From contig NZ_LT615367.1 of assembly GCF_900095885.1 (NCBI RefSeq), positions 372,001 through 436,000 of the forward strand: 64,000 nucleotides of DNA, in the 5' to 3' direction. Positions 18,894 through 28,999 of this stretch are shown one piece after another (within the stretch, counting starts at the first letter, position 1; every line of letters begins with the position of its first letter). The notes beneath the pieces are model-generated. The model saw only the letters and a list, made by a program, of their open reading frames with translations, had not been told where the DNA came from and made no database searches. The translations under genes were made by a program, and so were the position numbers. The DNA comes from Dickeya aquatica. GTDB taxonomy: Bacteria; Pseudomonadota; Gammaproteobacteria; Enterobacterales; Enterobacteriaceae.

Positions 18894-19490
18894 TTAGCGC
18901 GCTACTGACGGTTGTTTGGTGGGCTTGGCGGCAGTATTGCCCGCCGCGGGTTTAGCACCGTTCTGGTTGCCTTTGTCCTGCAACTGGTTTGGTACCAGTA
19001 CCGTGGTGACACGCTTGCCTTTATCACTAAAGGCTTCCATCTGCTGCTGTTGCACCAGATAGGTGATGCGATCGCCTTTGACGTTACTGTCCAGCTGTTC
19101 CAGATAGGCCTCACCGGTCAGAATGACCAGTTGCTTGTCCATCTCATAGCGTATTTTCTGTGAGTGGCCTTTGACCGGTTTACCGTTGTCCTGCATTTGA
19201 TAGAAGGTGGCCGGGTTACCGAAGCCTTCAATAATTTCATGGCCTTGCTGACCATTGGGCCGCGTGATAACCACTTTGTCGGCCTGCGCTTTGATTGAGC
19301 CTTGCGTCACGATAACGTTGCCGGTAAATGTCACCACATTCCCCTGCATGTCCAGCGCCTGCTGATCGGAGGTAATGTTAATCGGTTGTTCGGTGTCCCC
19401 GGTTAATGCCAGTGCCGGAATACTGACAGCAAACAGTGAGCTGGCGAGAAGCGTGCTACGTAGCATATTAATTTTTAGGTTGAATTTCAT
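18894..19490 (-). CDS. lptA: LptA, periplasmic LPS bridge protein
   Basis: LptA forms the periplasmic bridge that carries LPS from LptC to LptD. The 198-residue product has a signal peptide (about residues 1-28, ending near PALA) and the OstA-like beta-jellyroll, with SDQQALDMQGNVVTFTGNVIVTQGSIKAQADKV. It is about 13 residues longer than the E. coli protein, mainly through a basic, Ala/Pro/Lys/Thr-rich tail (KPAAGNTAAKPTKQPS). The start lies inside the end of lptC, overlapping by 23 bases, which suggests coupled translation. Confidence 0.95.
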   Translation of the reverse strand: MKFNLKINMLRSTLLASSLFAVSIPALALTGDTEQPINITSDQQALDMQGNVVTFTGNVIVTQGSIKAQADKVVITRPNGQQGHEIIEGFGNPATFYQMQDNGKPVKGHSQKIRYEMDKQLVILTGEAYLEQLDSNVKGDRITYLVQQQQMEAFSDKGKRVTTVLVPNQLQDKGNQNGAKPAAGNTAAKPTKQPSVAR

Positions 19491-20037
19491 AATAGGATTT
19501 TACCTTATCGATCAACTCAGCGGTTTTACTGCGCAGGTTCCCACGCATTTTCAACCCGTTAGAGGTAAAGTTGATGCCGTACAGGGTGACTTCGTCATCG
19601 GAGGCCACATCCTGCGTTATCAGATTTATCTGCGCGTTGTCCGTTTTGATGCGTTCTAGCTGCGAGTCGTTAGTCAGGCTGTTGACTTCCACATGACCAT
19701 ACAGATAAAGCATACGATCTTTGGTCAGTTTGGCGCGATCGGCACGGACAGACCAGGTCGCTACTGCCTGTTCATTAAACATGGTGGCCACCGGTTGGGT
19801 AAACCAGCTCACCTGTTCGACACTGTAGTGATCCGCTTTGTCGGCAATCAGTTTGTAACTCAGCTTTCCCGTTGGGTCATACACCACGGTGATGTTTTTC
19901 TGCATGGTGTAGGCCGGTTCATTATTTTGCCCGACGGCCTGGCTGCCCGCTTCGCGTGTATTGGTCAGGCTTAACCCGAGCAACACCAGCGCAATCAAGG
20001 CCAGTAACAGTGTCAGCCAGACTTTTGTTTTACTCAT
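19468..20037 (-). CDS. lptC: LptC, inner-membrane component of LPS transport
   Basis: LptC is a bitopic protein that passes LPS from LptBFG to LptA. The 189-residue product has one N-terminal membrane helix (TKVWLTLLLALIALVLLGLSL) and a periplasmic jellyroll with YDPTGKLSYKLIADKADHY and VTLYGINFTSNGLKMRGNLRSKTAELIDKV. Length is close to E. coli (191). Its ATG overlaps the kdsC stop (ATGA), and its 3' end contains the lptA start. Confidence 0.96.
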   Translation of the reverse strand: MSKTKVWLTLLLALIALVLLGLSLTNTREAGSQAVGQNNEPAYTMQKNITVVYDPTGKLSYKLIADKADHYSVEQVSWFTQPVATMFNEQAVATWSVRADRAKLTKDRMLYLYGHVEVNSLTNDSQLERIKTDNAQINLITQDVASDDEVTLYGINFTSNGLKMRGNLRSKTAELIDKVKSYYEIQPKN

Positions 20038-20600
20038 ATCGACAGCCCTTTGGCGAACGCCAGCTTACCCTGCGCCAGCAGGATAAGATCGCAAATCTCT
20101 CTTACCGCACCGCGGCCACCGGCAATCCGGGTGACATAGTGTGCCTGGGGGCGCAGTAACGGGTGGGCGTCGGCGACGGCGACACTCAGCCCCACTTCAG
20201 CCATCACCGGCCAGTCAATCAGGTCATCACCAATATAGGCAACCTGATTGGCGGTGAGGGACAGTGTATCTAACAGCTCGCGGAAGGCCAAAAGCTTATC
20301 CGACTGCCCCTGATAAAGATGCTGAATCCCGAGAGTCTGGCAGCGATCGACTAACAACTGTGATGAACGGCCGGTAATGATTGCGACCTCGATATCCGAG
20401 GTGAGCAGGCAACGCAGGCCGTAACCGTCACGCACGTTGAATGCTTTCAGCTCTTCGCCCTGATTCCCCATATAAATCAGGCCATCGGAGAGAACGCCGT
20501 CAACATCACAAATTAGCAGGCGGATATCCCGGGCACGGAGCATCACCTCGGTATCGACAGGGCCGTAGCACGTCTCGGTTTGCGCACGGATTTCACTCAT
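20034..20600 (-). CDS. kdsC: KdsC, Kdo-8-phosphate phosphatase
   Basis: KdsC hydrolyses 3-deoxy-D-manno-octulosonate-8-phosphate to Kdo in the cytoplasm, a step of LPS inner-core synthesis. The 188-residue HAD-superfamily C0 protein has the nucleophile motif LLICDVDGVLSDGLIYMGNQGEELKAFNVRDGYG, the motif II ITGRSS and the late IGDDLIDWPVM loop. It is preceded by kdsD, which makes the first Kdo pathway intermediate, and overlaps lptC. Confidence 0.96.
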   Translation of the reverse strand: MSEIRAQTETCYGPVDTEVMLRARDIRLLICDVDGVLSDGLIYMGNQGEELKAFNVRDGYGLRCLLTSDIEVAIITGRSSQLLVDRCQTLGIQHLYQGQSDKLLAFRELLDTLSLTANQVAYIGDDLIDWPVMAEVGLSVAVADAHPLLRPQAHYVTRIAGGRGAVREICDLILLAQGKLAFAKGLSI

Positions 20601-20649
20601 TTACACATATCCTTGATTTTTCAGTCTGTGGCAGCCTGTTTTTGCCGAT

Positions 20650-21672
20650 TCATACCACGCCAGCACGCAGCATATCGTGCATGTGAACAATTCCCAACAG
20701 CCGATCATTTTCTGCCACCAGCAATGAGGTAATGTGGCGCGATTGCATCAGGTTGAGCGCATCGACAGCCAGCATCTGTGGCGTTACGCGAATGCCGCCG
20801 CGGGTCATCACATCAGCAATGCGGGCATTGTTCAAATTGATATTCATATCAAACACCCGGCGTAAGTCCCCATCGGTAAAAATACCTTCAATATGGTCGT
20901 TATGACGGCCTTCGCTGTCCGGGCCGCAAATCACCGTCATGCCGAGATTTTTACGGGTGATTTCCAGCAGCGCGTCGCGCAGCGAAGCGTCTTTGCTGAC
21001 GCGAGGCACCTCGTCGTCACGGTGCATAATATCGTTGACGCGCAGGAGCAGCTTGCGGCCAAGTGCGCCACCGGGGTGCGAGAGTGCGAAATCTTCAGCG
21101 GTAAAGCCGCGCGCCTGCAACAGCGCAACGGCCAGGGCATCGCCCATCACCAGCGTGGCGGTTGTGCTGGAGGTGGGGGCCAGCCCTAATGGACAGGCCT
21201 CTTGCGGGACACTGATGCACAGATGAATATCCGCGGTTTTCGCCATAGTGCTTTCCGGGTTGCCGGTCATACAGATAAGACATATCTGTAAGCGCTTGAG
21301 CACTGGAATTAATGCCAGAATCTCATGAGCCTCACCCGAATTGGAAATGGCCAGTACGATGTCTTGCCGGGTTATCATACCCAGATCGCCGTGGCTGGCT
21401 TCGCCTGGATGCACAAAAAAAGCCGGTGTGCCGGTGCTGGCAAAGGTGGCCGCCATTTTACAACCGATGTGGCCTGACTTGCCCATGCCCATCACCACTA
21501 CTTTGCCACGGCAGGCGAACATTTGCTCACAGGCACGGGAAAAGTTGTCATCAATGTATTGATCCAACTGAGCAAGGCTGTCGCGCTCGATAGATAACAC
21601 CTGTCGGCCGGCGGCCTGAAAATCAAAACGATGTTGTTGATTGACACTATGTTGTTGATTGACGTGTGACAT
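20650..21672 (-). CDS. kdsD: KdsD, D-arabinose-5-phosphate isomerase
   Basis: KdsD interconverts ribulose-5-phosphate and arabinose-5-phosphate, the first step toward Kdo. The 340-residue product has an SIS domain (GKVVVMGMGKSGHIGCKMAATFASTGTPAFFVHPGEASHGDLGM) and two C-terminal CBS domains (around VNDIMHRDD and IADVMTRGG). The start MSHVNQQ at 21672 matches E. coli KdsD. The N-terminus carries a six-residue tandem duplication (VNQQHS/VNQQHR) encoded by an 18-bp direct repeat, which makes this protein longer than E. coli KdsD (328). Confidence 0.96.
   Translation of the reverse strand: MSHVNQQHSVNQQHRFDFQAAGRQVLSIERDSLAQLDQYIDDNFSRACEQMFACRGKVVVMGMGKSGHIGCKMAATFASTGTPAFFVHPGEASHGDLGMITRQDIVLAISNSGEAHEILALIPVLKRLQICLICMTGNPESTMAKTADIHLCISVPQEACPLGLAPTSSTTATLVMGDALAVALLQARGFTAEDFALSHPGGALGRKLLLRVNDIMHRDDEVPRVSKDASLRDALLEITRKNLGMTVICGPDSEGRHNDHIEGIFTDGDLRRVFDMNINLNNARIADVMTRGGIRVTPQMLAVDALNLMQSRHITSLLVAENDRLLGIVHMHDMLRAGVV
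21631..21666. repeat. 18-bp tandem duplication in the kdsD 5' end
   Basis: ATGTTGTTGATTGAC occurs at 21631-21645 and 21649-21663 (plus strand), giving two 18-bp units that differ only in their last three bases. It stays in frame and duplicates six residues. Confidence 0.8.
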
Positions 21673-21703
21673 GTAAAACATCCTGCGTTGCCAGATGCTC
21701 TGG

Positions 21704-22666
21704 CTATGAGAACAAGAACAGCACCGAAAGGTACGCAATAAACGCACAGACGAGGAGTGCGCCTGCGCCCTGACCGATGCGCCGTTTCTGGCGAAGACAA
21801 AGAACGCTCAGCAGCACGCTCACTCCCAGCATGACCCAGTAATCGCGCGTAAACGCCAGCGGGTTCACCGCACCCGGAGACAACAGTGCGGGCACGCCCA
21901 GCACAATCCCGATATTAAAAATATTCGACCCAATCAGGTTGCCCAGCGCGATATCGTCTTCTTTTTTCAGCGTACCGACAATCGCTGTTGCCAGCTCTGG
22001 CAGGCTGGTGCCGACGGCCAGCACGGTTAGCCCGATAGTCAGCTCGCTGATATTAAAGTAATTCGCGATGACGGTTGCGTTATCTATCACAATACGTGCT
22101 GACATAGGCAGAATAATCAAACCGAGCAGCAACCATAACAGTGCAACCGTCGGATGATTTTCCCGCGGCAGTTCCGCCATTTGTTCGCGCGTGAGGCTGT
22201 CTTCCCCTTGTTGCTGGGCAAGACGTGCCATACGCAGCATCAACAGGATACAGCCCGTAGCAGCCAGCAACAGCAGGATGCCATCAAGACGACTGAGAAA
22301 ATGGTCATGCAGCACCATGCCGCACAGCGCAAAAATCAGTAACATGGGCGGCAGTTCCTGACGTAACAGCGTGGAGTGTAATGTCAGGGGGCGAATCAAT
22401 ACCGCACTGCCGAGGATGAGCAAGATGTTGGCGATATTTGACCCCAGCACGTTGCCAACGGCCATATCGGTTTGATGGTTCAGCGCGGCGGTGGCCGACA
22501 CCATCAATTCCGGTAGCGATGTCCCCATGCTGACAATCGTCATACCGATTATCATCGGTGGCACACCAAACGAGCGGGCCAGTACCGCTGCGCCATAGAC
22601 CAGACGGTCAGCGCCATAAACCAGTAACACTAAACCAATGACTAACAGTACTGTTGCAAAAAGCAT
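21704..22666 (-). CDS. yrbG: YrbG, calcium/sodium:proton antiporter family protein
   Basis: YrbG belongs to the CaCA cation exchanger family; its physiological substrate in enterobacteria is not settled. The 320-residue membrane protein has two inverted alpha-repeats, visible as GTSLPELMVSATAALNHQTDMAVGNVLGSNIANILLILG and the second GTSLPELATAIVGTLKKEDDIALGNLIGSNIFNIGIVLG, with about ten hydrophobic segments. AAAGGA precedes the ATG. It heads the minus-strand run yrbG-kdsD-kdsC-lptCAB and is divergent from the mla operon. Confidence 0.95.
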   Translation of the reverse strand: MLFATVLLVIGLVLLVYGADRLVYGAAVLARSFGVPPMIIGMTIVSMGTSLPELMVSATAALNHQTDMAVGNVLGSNIANILLILGSAVLIRPLTLHSTLLRQELPPMLLIFALCGMVLHDHFLSRLDGILLLLAATGCILLMLRMARLAQQQGEDSLTREQMAELPRENHPTVALLWLLLGLIILPMSARIVIDNATVIANYFNISELTIGLTVLAVGTSLPELATAIVGTLKKEDDIALGNLIGSNIFNIGIVLGVPALLSPGAVNPLAFTRDYWVMLGVSVLLSVLCLRQKRRIGQGAGALLVCAFIAYLSVLFLFS

Positions 22667-22937
22667 GCAGCGTCCTTTATTCAGGTATAATCACCGGTTT
22701 ATTGGCGAACAAACCAGCCTTTTGGACGAATAATAAGCAAAAACCGCCATTTTCCCTCGTTGGCGCTAATTCTGACTGCGCAGGGCGAAAAAGTAAAACC
22801 AATGGCAACTTTGGTCACGACCGGTAGCGCAGATTCTGTAACAGTGAGCACCGGTTAATCACGGTGCTTGTCCGCATAATGGTGACTAACGATGAAAACA
22901 GGCGGCCGTCACTGGCGGTTGTAGAAGGAAAAAGACC

Positions 22938-23747
22938 ATGAACCACGAAAATCTGATAGAAATTCGCGGCCTGAGTTTTCAGCGGGGCGACAGAGCAATT
23001 TTTTCGGATATTTCTCTCACCGTGCCTAAGCGGAAAATCACCGCCATCATGGGGCCTTCGGGTATCGGTAAGACCACACTGCTGCGGCTGATTGGTGGCC
23101 AGTTACAACCCGATAGCGGCGAGATTTGGTTTGATGGCGACAATATTCCCACGCTCTCCCGCTCGCGGCTGTATGAAGTCCGTAAAAAGATGAGCATGCT
23201 GTTTCAGTCCGGTGCGCTGTTTACCGACCTGAATGTGTTTGACAATGTGGCCTGGCCGCTGCGAGAGCACACGCAACTGCCAGAGCCGTTACTGTACAGT
23301 ACCGTCATGATGAAGCTTGAAGCGGTGGGGTTGCGTGGTGCCGCACAGCTAATGCCCTCGGAGTTGTCCGGCGGTATGGCGCGGCGCGCGGCGCTGGCCC
23401 GTGCCATTGCGCTTGAGCCAGAACTGATCATGTTTGATGAGCCATTCGTCGGCCAGGACCCCATCACCATGGGGGTGTTGGTAAAACTGATAGCCGAGCT
23501 AAACCATGCGCTGGGCGTGACCTGTGTGGTGGTTTCCCATGATGTGCCCGAGGTGCTGAGTATTGCCGATTACGCCTATATCATTGCGGATAAACGGATT
23601 GTCGCCCAAGCCTCACCGGCTGAACTTCAGCACAATAGCGACCCGCGCGTCAGACAGTTTCTGGATGGTATCGCGGATGGGCCAGTGCCGTTCCGTTACC
23701 CGGCAGATGATTACCAACATGGCCTGTTAGGCCTGGGGAGTAACTGA
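22938..23747 (+). CDS. mlaF: MlaF, ATPase of the phospholipid transport system
   Basis: MlaF is the cytoplasmic ATPase of MlaFEDB, which moves phospholipids between the inner membrane and the periplasmic carrier MlaC to keep the outer membrane asymmetric. The 269-residue ABC protein has Walker A GPSGIGKTT, signature LSGGMARRA, Walker B LIMFDEPFVGQD and switch VVSHD. AAGGAAAAAG precedes the ATG. It opens mlaFEDCB; the 270-bp gap to divergent yrbG holds no gene. Confidence 0.97.
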   Translation: MNHENLIEIRGLSFQRGDRAIFSDISLTVPKRKITAIMGPSGIGKTTLLRLIGGQLQPDSGEIWFDGDNIPTLSRSRLYEVRKKMSMLFQSGALFTDLNVFDNVAWPLREHTQLPEPLLYSTVMMKLEAVGLRGAAQLMPSELSGGMARRAALARAIALEPELIMFDEPFVGQDPITMGVLVKLIAELNHALGVTCVVVSHDVPEVLSIADYAYIIADKRIVAQASPAELQHNSDPRVRQFLDGIADGPVPFRYPADDYQHGLLGLGSN

Positions 23748-23750
23748 CTC

Positions 23751-24533
23751 ATGCTAGTACAGGCATTAGCGTCTTTAGGGCGTAGCGGCATTCAGGTCTG
23801 TGCCACCTTTGGCCGTGCCGGATTGATGCTGTTTAATGCGCTTTTCGGTAAACCGGAGCCCGCCCGGCAATGGCCGCTGCTGCGTAAGCAGCTTTACAGC
23901 GTTGGCGTGCAATCGCTGTTAATCATCATCGTGTCCGGTGTGTTTATCGGTATGGTGTTAGGGTTGCAGGGGTATCTGGTGCTGACGACCTACAGTGCCG
24001 AAGCAAGCCTTGGCATGATGGTGGCGTTATCGCTGTTGCGTGAGCTGGGGCCGGTTGTGACGGCGTTATTGTTTGCCGGGCGCGCAGGTTCGGCACTGAC
24101 GGCAGAAATCGGGCTGATGAAAGCAACCGAGCAGCTATCCAGCATGGAAATGATGGCGGTAGACCCGCTGCGCCGCGTGGTTGCGCCGCGATTCTGGGCT
24201 GGTGTTATCTCTATGCCATTGCTGACGGTGATTTTTGTTGCCGTGGGTATTTGGGGCGGGGCGTTGGTGGGCGTGGACTGGAAAGGCATTGACAGCGGTT
24301 TTTTCTGGTCAGCTATGCAAAGCGCGGTGGAGTGGCAGAAAGATTTACTTAACTGCGTTATCAAGAGCCTGGTATTTGCGATAACCGTCACCTGGATTGC
24401 GCTGTTTAACGGTTATGACGCCATTCCGACGTCAGAAGGCATTAGCCGTGCGACGACCCGCACTGTGGTGCATTCATCGCTGGCGGTACTGGGATTGGAT
24501 TTTGTGCTCACAGCACTGATGTTTGGGAAATAA
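23751..24533 (+). CDS. mlaE: MlaE, permease of the phospholipid transport system
   Basis: MlaE is the membrane subunit of MlaFEDB. The 260-residue protein has five to six hydrophobic segments and the MlaE-family motif [55 protein letters not shown], which includes the coupling helix. It starts 3 bp after the mlaF stop and ends 4 bp before mlaD. Confidence 0.96.
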   Translation: MLVQALASLGRSGIQVCATFGRAGLMLFNALFGKPEPARQWPLLRKQLYSVGVQSLLIIIVSGVFIGMVLGLQGYLVLTTYSAEASLGMMVALSLLRELGPVVTALLFAGRAGSALTAEIGLMKATEQLSSMEMMAVDPLRRVVAPRFWAGVISMPLLTVIFVAVGIWGGALVGVDWKGIDSGFFWSAMQSAVEWQKDLLNCVIKSLVFAITVTWIALFNGYDAIPTSEGISRATTRTVVHSSLAVLGLDFVLTALMFGK

Positions 24534-24537
24534 GTCG

Positions 24538-25149
24538 ATGCAAACAAAGAAACATGAAATATGGGTTGGCGTGTTTATGCTGATAGCGCTGTTCTCCATT
24601 GTCTTTTTATGTCTGAAAGTCGCTGACCTGAAATCGCTCGGGCAGCAGCAGACTTACCGTTTGTACGCGACATTCGACAATATCGGCGGGCTCAAGGCGC
24701 GCTCACCGGTAAAAATTGGCGGGGTAGTGATTGGCCGGGTGGCGGCGATTTCGCTCGATACCAAAACCTATTTACCGCGTGTGGCAATGGACATTGACCA
24801 ACGCTACAACCACATTCCCGATACCAGCTCTCTGGCAGTGCGAACGTCAGGTTTATTGGGTGAGCAGTATCTGGCGTTAAATATCGGTTTTGAAGATGCC
24901 GACATGGGAACCTCCATTTTGCAAGATGGCGGGTCTATTCAGGATACCAAGTCCGCCATGGTGCTTGAGGACCTTATCGGGCAATTCCTATATAAGAGCG
25001 GCGGCAACAATACTGACAATGCCGGTCAGAATAACGCGAATCAAAACAACAGTAGTCAAAACAATGGTAGTCAAAACAACGGTAGTCAGCACACCGATGC
25101 CGTCGCCAGGCCCGACTCCAGTGGCAAACCCGTGACGCAACAGCCTTGA
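24538..25149 (+). CDS. mlaD: MlaD, MCE-domain subunit with an Asn/Gln-rich repeat tail
   Basis: MlaD forms a hexameric ring around the inner-membrane MlaFEDB complex and binds phospholipids. It has one N-terminal membrane helix (about residues 7-27) followed by an MCE domain (about residues 37-115, with [29 protein letters not shown]). ATG at 24538 matches E. coli. The product is 203 residues against 183 in E. coli; the excess is a C-terminal Asn/Gln/Ser-rich tract encoded by 15-bp tandem repeats at 25039-25092. This tail is probably disordered. Confidence 0.95.
   Translation: MQTKKHEIWVGVFMLIALFSIVFLCLKVADLKSLGQQQTYRLYATFDNIGGLKARSPVKIGGVVIGRVAAISLDTKTYLPRVAMDIDQRYNHIPDTSSLAVRTSGLLGEQYLALNIGFEDADMGTSILQDGGSIQDTKSAMVLEDLIGQFLYKSGGNNTDNAGQNNANQNNSSQNNGSQNNGSQHTDAVARPDSSGKPVTQQP
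25039..25092 (+). repeat. 15-bp tandem repeats encoding the Asn/Gln-rich tail of MlaD
   Basis: Units begin at 25039, 25054 and 25069, with a partial unit at 25084. The common core is TCAAAACAA(C/T), giving [15 protein letters not shown] and SQH. The period keeps the frame, so copy number could vary without disrupting MlaD. Confidence 0.85.
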
Positions 25150-25160
25150 GAGGACACAGC

Positions 25161-25793
25161 ATGTTAAAACGTTTATTGATGGTGGCGCTGTTGGTCATCG
25201 CGCCGTTGGTTAATGCCGCCGATCAGACGAACCCCTATAGCCTGATGCGTGATGCAGCACAGAAAACATTTGACCGCCTGAAGAACGAGCAGGCACGCAT
25301 CAAGCAAGATCCTAACACCTTGCGTGCTATTGTGCGTGAAGAGTTATTGCCCTATGTGCAGGTAAGATACGCCGGGGCATTGGTGCTGGGGCAGTATTAT
25401 AAAGACGCGACGCCAGACCAGCGTGATACCTATTTCAAGGCTTTTGAATCCTATCTGGAACAAGCCTACGGTCAGGCACTGGCGTCTTATCACGGCCAGT
25501 CTTATGAGATTGCCCCTGAGCAGCCGCTGGGTAATGCAGATATTGTCTCCATTCGTGTGACTATCATTGATAACGGTGGCCGTCCGCCGATTCGTCTGGA
25601 TTTTCAGTGGCGTAAGAATAGCAAGACCGGCTACTGGCAAGCTTACGACATGATTGCCGAAGGGGTGAGCATGATCACCACTAAACAAAATGAGTGGGCG
25701 TCAACACTGCGTCAGAAAGGCGTTGATGGTTTAACTCAGCAGTTACAGGCCGCGGCGCAACAGCCTATCTCGCTGGGTCAGCCCAATGGCTGA
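25161..25793 (+). CDS. mlaC: MlaC, periplasmic phospholipid carrier
   Basis: MlaC shuttles phospholipids between the outer-membrane MlaA-porin complex and MlaFEDB. The 210-residue product has a signal peptide ([19 protein letters not shown], cleavage near ADQ) and the Ttg2D/MlaC domain, with [35 protein letters not shown] and [23 protein letters not shown] precedes ATG 25161. Its 3' end overlaps mlaB by 8 bases. Confidence 0.96.
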   Translation: MLKRLLMVALLVIAPLVNAADQTNPYSLMRDAAQKTFDRLKNEQARIKQDPNTLRAIVREELLPYVQVRYAGALVLGQYYKDATPDQRDTYFKAFESYLEQAYGQALASYHGQSYEIAPEQPLGNADIVSIRVTIIDNGGRPPIRLDFQWRKNSKTGYWQAYDMIAEGVSMITTKQNEWASTLRQKGVDGLTQQLQAAAQQPISLGQPNG

Positions 25794-26088
25794 TGCACTT
25801 CGCTGGCGGCAGCAGAATAATACGCTGAGTCTTGAGGGAACGCTTGATAGGCATACGCTGCTGCCATTGTGGCAACAGCGCACGGCCTTGCTCAAGGATT
25901 GCCATTCACTGGATGTTAGCGGTGTTGAGCATGTGGACTCAGCCGGGCTGGCACTGCTGGTGCATGTTTACCATCAGCAGACACAGCAGGGAGCCACATT
26001 GGCGATTACCGGCGTCAGTGACCGGCTGCGCACGCTGGTGCAATTGTATAATCTGGGCGAAATCATCCCCATCCAATTGGCAGAGTAA
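25786..26088 (+). CDS. mlaB: MlaB, STAS-domain subunit of the phospholipid transporter
   Basis: MlaB is a small cytoplasmic STAS protein that binds MlaF and is needed for its stability and activity. The 100-residue product contains the STAS core [25 protein letters not shown]. It overlaps mlaC and ends the mla operon; ibaG begins about 130 bp later. Confidence 0.93.
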   Translation: MADALRWRQQNNTLSLEGTLDRHTLLPLWQQRTALLKDCHSLDVSGVEHVDSAGLALLVHVYHQQTQQGATLAITGVSDRLRTLVQLYNLGEIIPIQLAE

Positions 26089-26216
26089 AAAGTGGCGTCT
26101 GCTATCTTAATTCCCCTTGTCGCTGTTGTGACCGGGGGATTTCTTTTGTTTAAGATGGCGACGGATTCATCTAAGATACCACCCTGTTTATCATCCCCTG
26201 ACGTAGAATCGAAAAC

Positions 26217-26471
26217 ATGGAAAACAACGAAATTAAAGCGGTGCTGATGCAATCGTTAGCATTAGAGGAAGTGCATGTTTCCGGCGACGGAAGCCACTTT
26301 CAGGTTATTGTGGTCGGTGACGTGTTCCAGGGTATGAGCCGCGTGAAGCAACAGCAGGCGGTTTATGCGCCGCTGATGGAGTATATCGCGGATAACCGCA
26401 TTCATGCGTTGTCTATCAAGGCTTACACCCCGCAAGAGTGGCAGCGTGACCGCAAACTAAGCGGTTTCTAA
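26217..26471 (+). CDS. ibaG: IbaG, BolA-family protein
   Basis: IbaG (YrbA) is a BolA-like protein linked to acid response and to iron-sulfur cluster handling with monothiol glutaredoxin. The 84-residue product has the BolA fold and the signature [27 protein letters not shown], plus the conserved histidine in [16 protein letters not shown]. It lies directly before murA, as in E. coli. Confidence 0.93.
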   Translation: MENNEIKAVLMQSLALEEVHVSGDGSHFQVIVVGDVFQGMSRVKQQQAVYAPLMEYIADNRIHALSIKAYTPQEWQRDRKLSGF

Positions 26472-26512
26472 ATCAGCGGCGTTCCCGCCGTGCTATTGAG
26501 TCTGAATATTGA

Positions 26513-27787
<1,275 letters not shown>

Positions 27788-27796
27788 CAATAATTG

Positions 27797-27818
27797 CCGG
27801 GTGGCTTGCGCCACCCGG
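27797..27818. terminator. Hairpin between convergent murA and degS
   Basis: CCGGGTGG-CTTGCG-CCACCCGG forms an 8-bp stem just after the murA stop and about 26 bp after the degS stop on the other strand. There is no strong T-run. Confidence 0.5.
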
Positions 27819-27844
27819 TATCAGACAGTAATGGCTTTTCCCGA

Positions 27845-28912
27845 TTAATCGCTCGGGTATTCCTGAATCGTCATATTCAGGCGAATTTCCTGATTATCAC
27901 GAAACACCACGACCGGTATCACCGAGCCTGGGCGAATCTCAGCTACCTGATCCATCGTTTCAATCACTGAACGAGCCGGTTTGTTATTCACGTCCAGCAG
28001 CAAATCACCTTCTTTAATCCCTGCTTTATCGGCTGGCCCGCCGGACTCTACGTGGCTAACCAAAATCCCTTGCAGGCGCTCCAGCCCGGAGATTTGATTC
28101 CCCAGTTTTTCCCGCTGTGCGCCTCTGATGCCGATATAACCACGAATAACCCGGCCGTCCTGAATCAGCTTATTCATGATCTTGGTGGCCAGTGCGACAG
28201 GAATGGCAAACCCGATGCCTTCCGGTGTGCCGCCATCGTTACTTTTATCAAACGACAGGGTATTGATTCCCACCAGCTCGCCAATGGTGTTGACCAGCGC
28301 GCCCCCTGAGTTGCCCCGGTTGATGGAGGCATCCGTTTGCAGAAAGTTCTGGCGGCCCGAAGAGCTTAACCCGACACGCCCGGTGGCGCTGATAATCCCC
28401 TGCGTGACCGTCTGCCCCAGGTTATAGGGGTTGCCGATAGCCATGACCACATCACCGACATGGAACACACGCTTGGGGTTAATGGGGATTTCCGGCAGAT
28501 TAGGGCCTTCTATTTTGAGCACGGCCAGGTCTGTCAGGGTATCAGAGCCGACCAGCAATGCTTCAAATATCCGGCCATCCTGTAGTGTCACCACGATTTG
28601 TGCAGCATTATTGATAACGTGCTTGTTGGTGAGAATATAGCCTTTCTGATTCATGATAACACCGGAACCCAGGGTGCGAATATTCAGCTCGTTTTTGTCT
28701 GTCAGATCGTTCGCGTTAGCCTTGTTGTACACGTTTACCACGGCAGGGGCTGCACGGCGTACACCCTGATAGTAACTGACGGGTGTCTCCAGATTGCTGT
28801 CACTGCTGGCTTTGAATAAGCCCTGGCTGGAGCGTAGTGAAGGGAGTATCAATAGCAGAATACCGGCCACCAGCACACCGAGCAGCGCCGAACGTAACAG
28901 TTTGGTTAGCAT
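27845..28912 (-). CDS. degS: DegS, inner-membrane protease that triggers the sigma-E response
   Basis: DegS senses unassembled outer-membrane porins through its PDZ domain and makes the first cut in RseA. The 355-residue product (same as E. coli from ATG 28912) has an N-terminal membrane anchor (residues about 4-26), a trypsin-like domain with catalytic triad H98 (TNKHV), D128 (LTDLA) and S202 (RGNSGGA), and one PDZ domain with SHVESGGPADKAGIKEGDLLLDV. A longer in-frame start six codons upstream is less likely. It follows degQ on the same strand. Confidence 0.96.
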   Translation of the reverse strand: MLTKLLRSALLGVLVAGILLLILPSLRSSQGLFKASSDSNLETPVSYYQGVRRAAPAVVNVYNKANANDLTDKNELNIRTLGSGVIMNQKGYILTNKHVINNAAQIVVTLQDGRIFEALLVGSDTLTDLAVLKIEGPNLPEIPINPKRVFHVGDVVMAIGNPYNLGQTVTQGIISATGRVGLSSSGRQNFLQTDASINRGNSGGALVNTIGELVGINTLSFDKSNDGGTPEGIGFAIPVALATKIMNKLIQDGRVIRGYIGIRGAQREKLGNQISGLERLQGILVSHVESGGPADKAGIKEGDLLLDVNNKPARSVIETMDQVAEIRPGSVIPVVVFRDNQEIRLNMTIQEYPSD

Positions 28913-28999
28913 GATCGTTTTAGGGGTCAAAGAAGGTTGAATCGCAGAATATCAGAGAAGGGTGGACACCGCATCGCGCGGTGTCCACTTTTTAATGAC

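Noticed and set aside
26109..26146. Possible terminator between mlaB and ibaG
   Set aside because: Only a 5-bp stem with an 18-base loop; too weak to list despite T-rich sequence after it.
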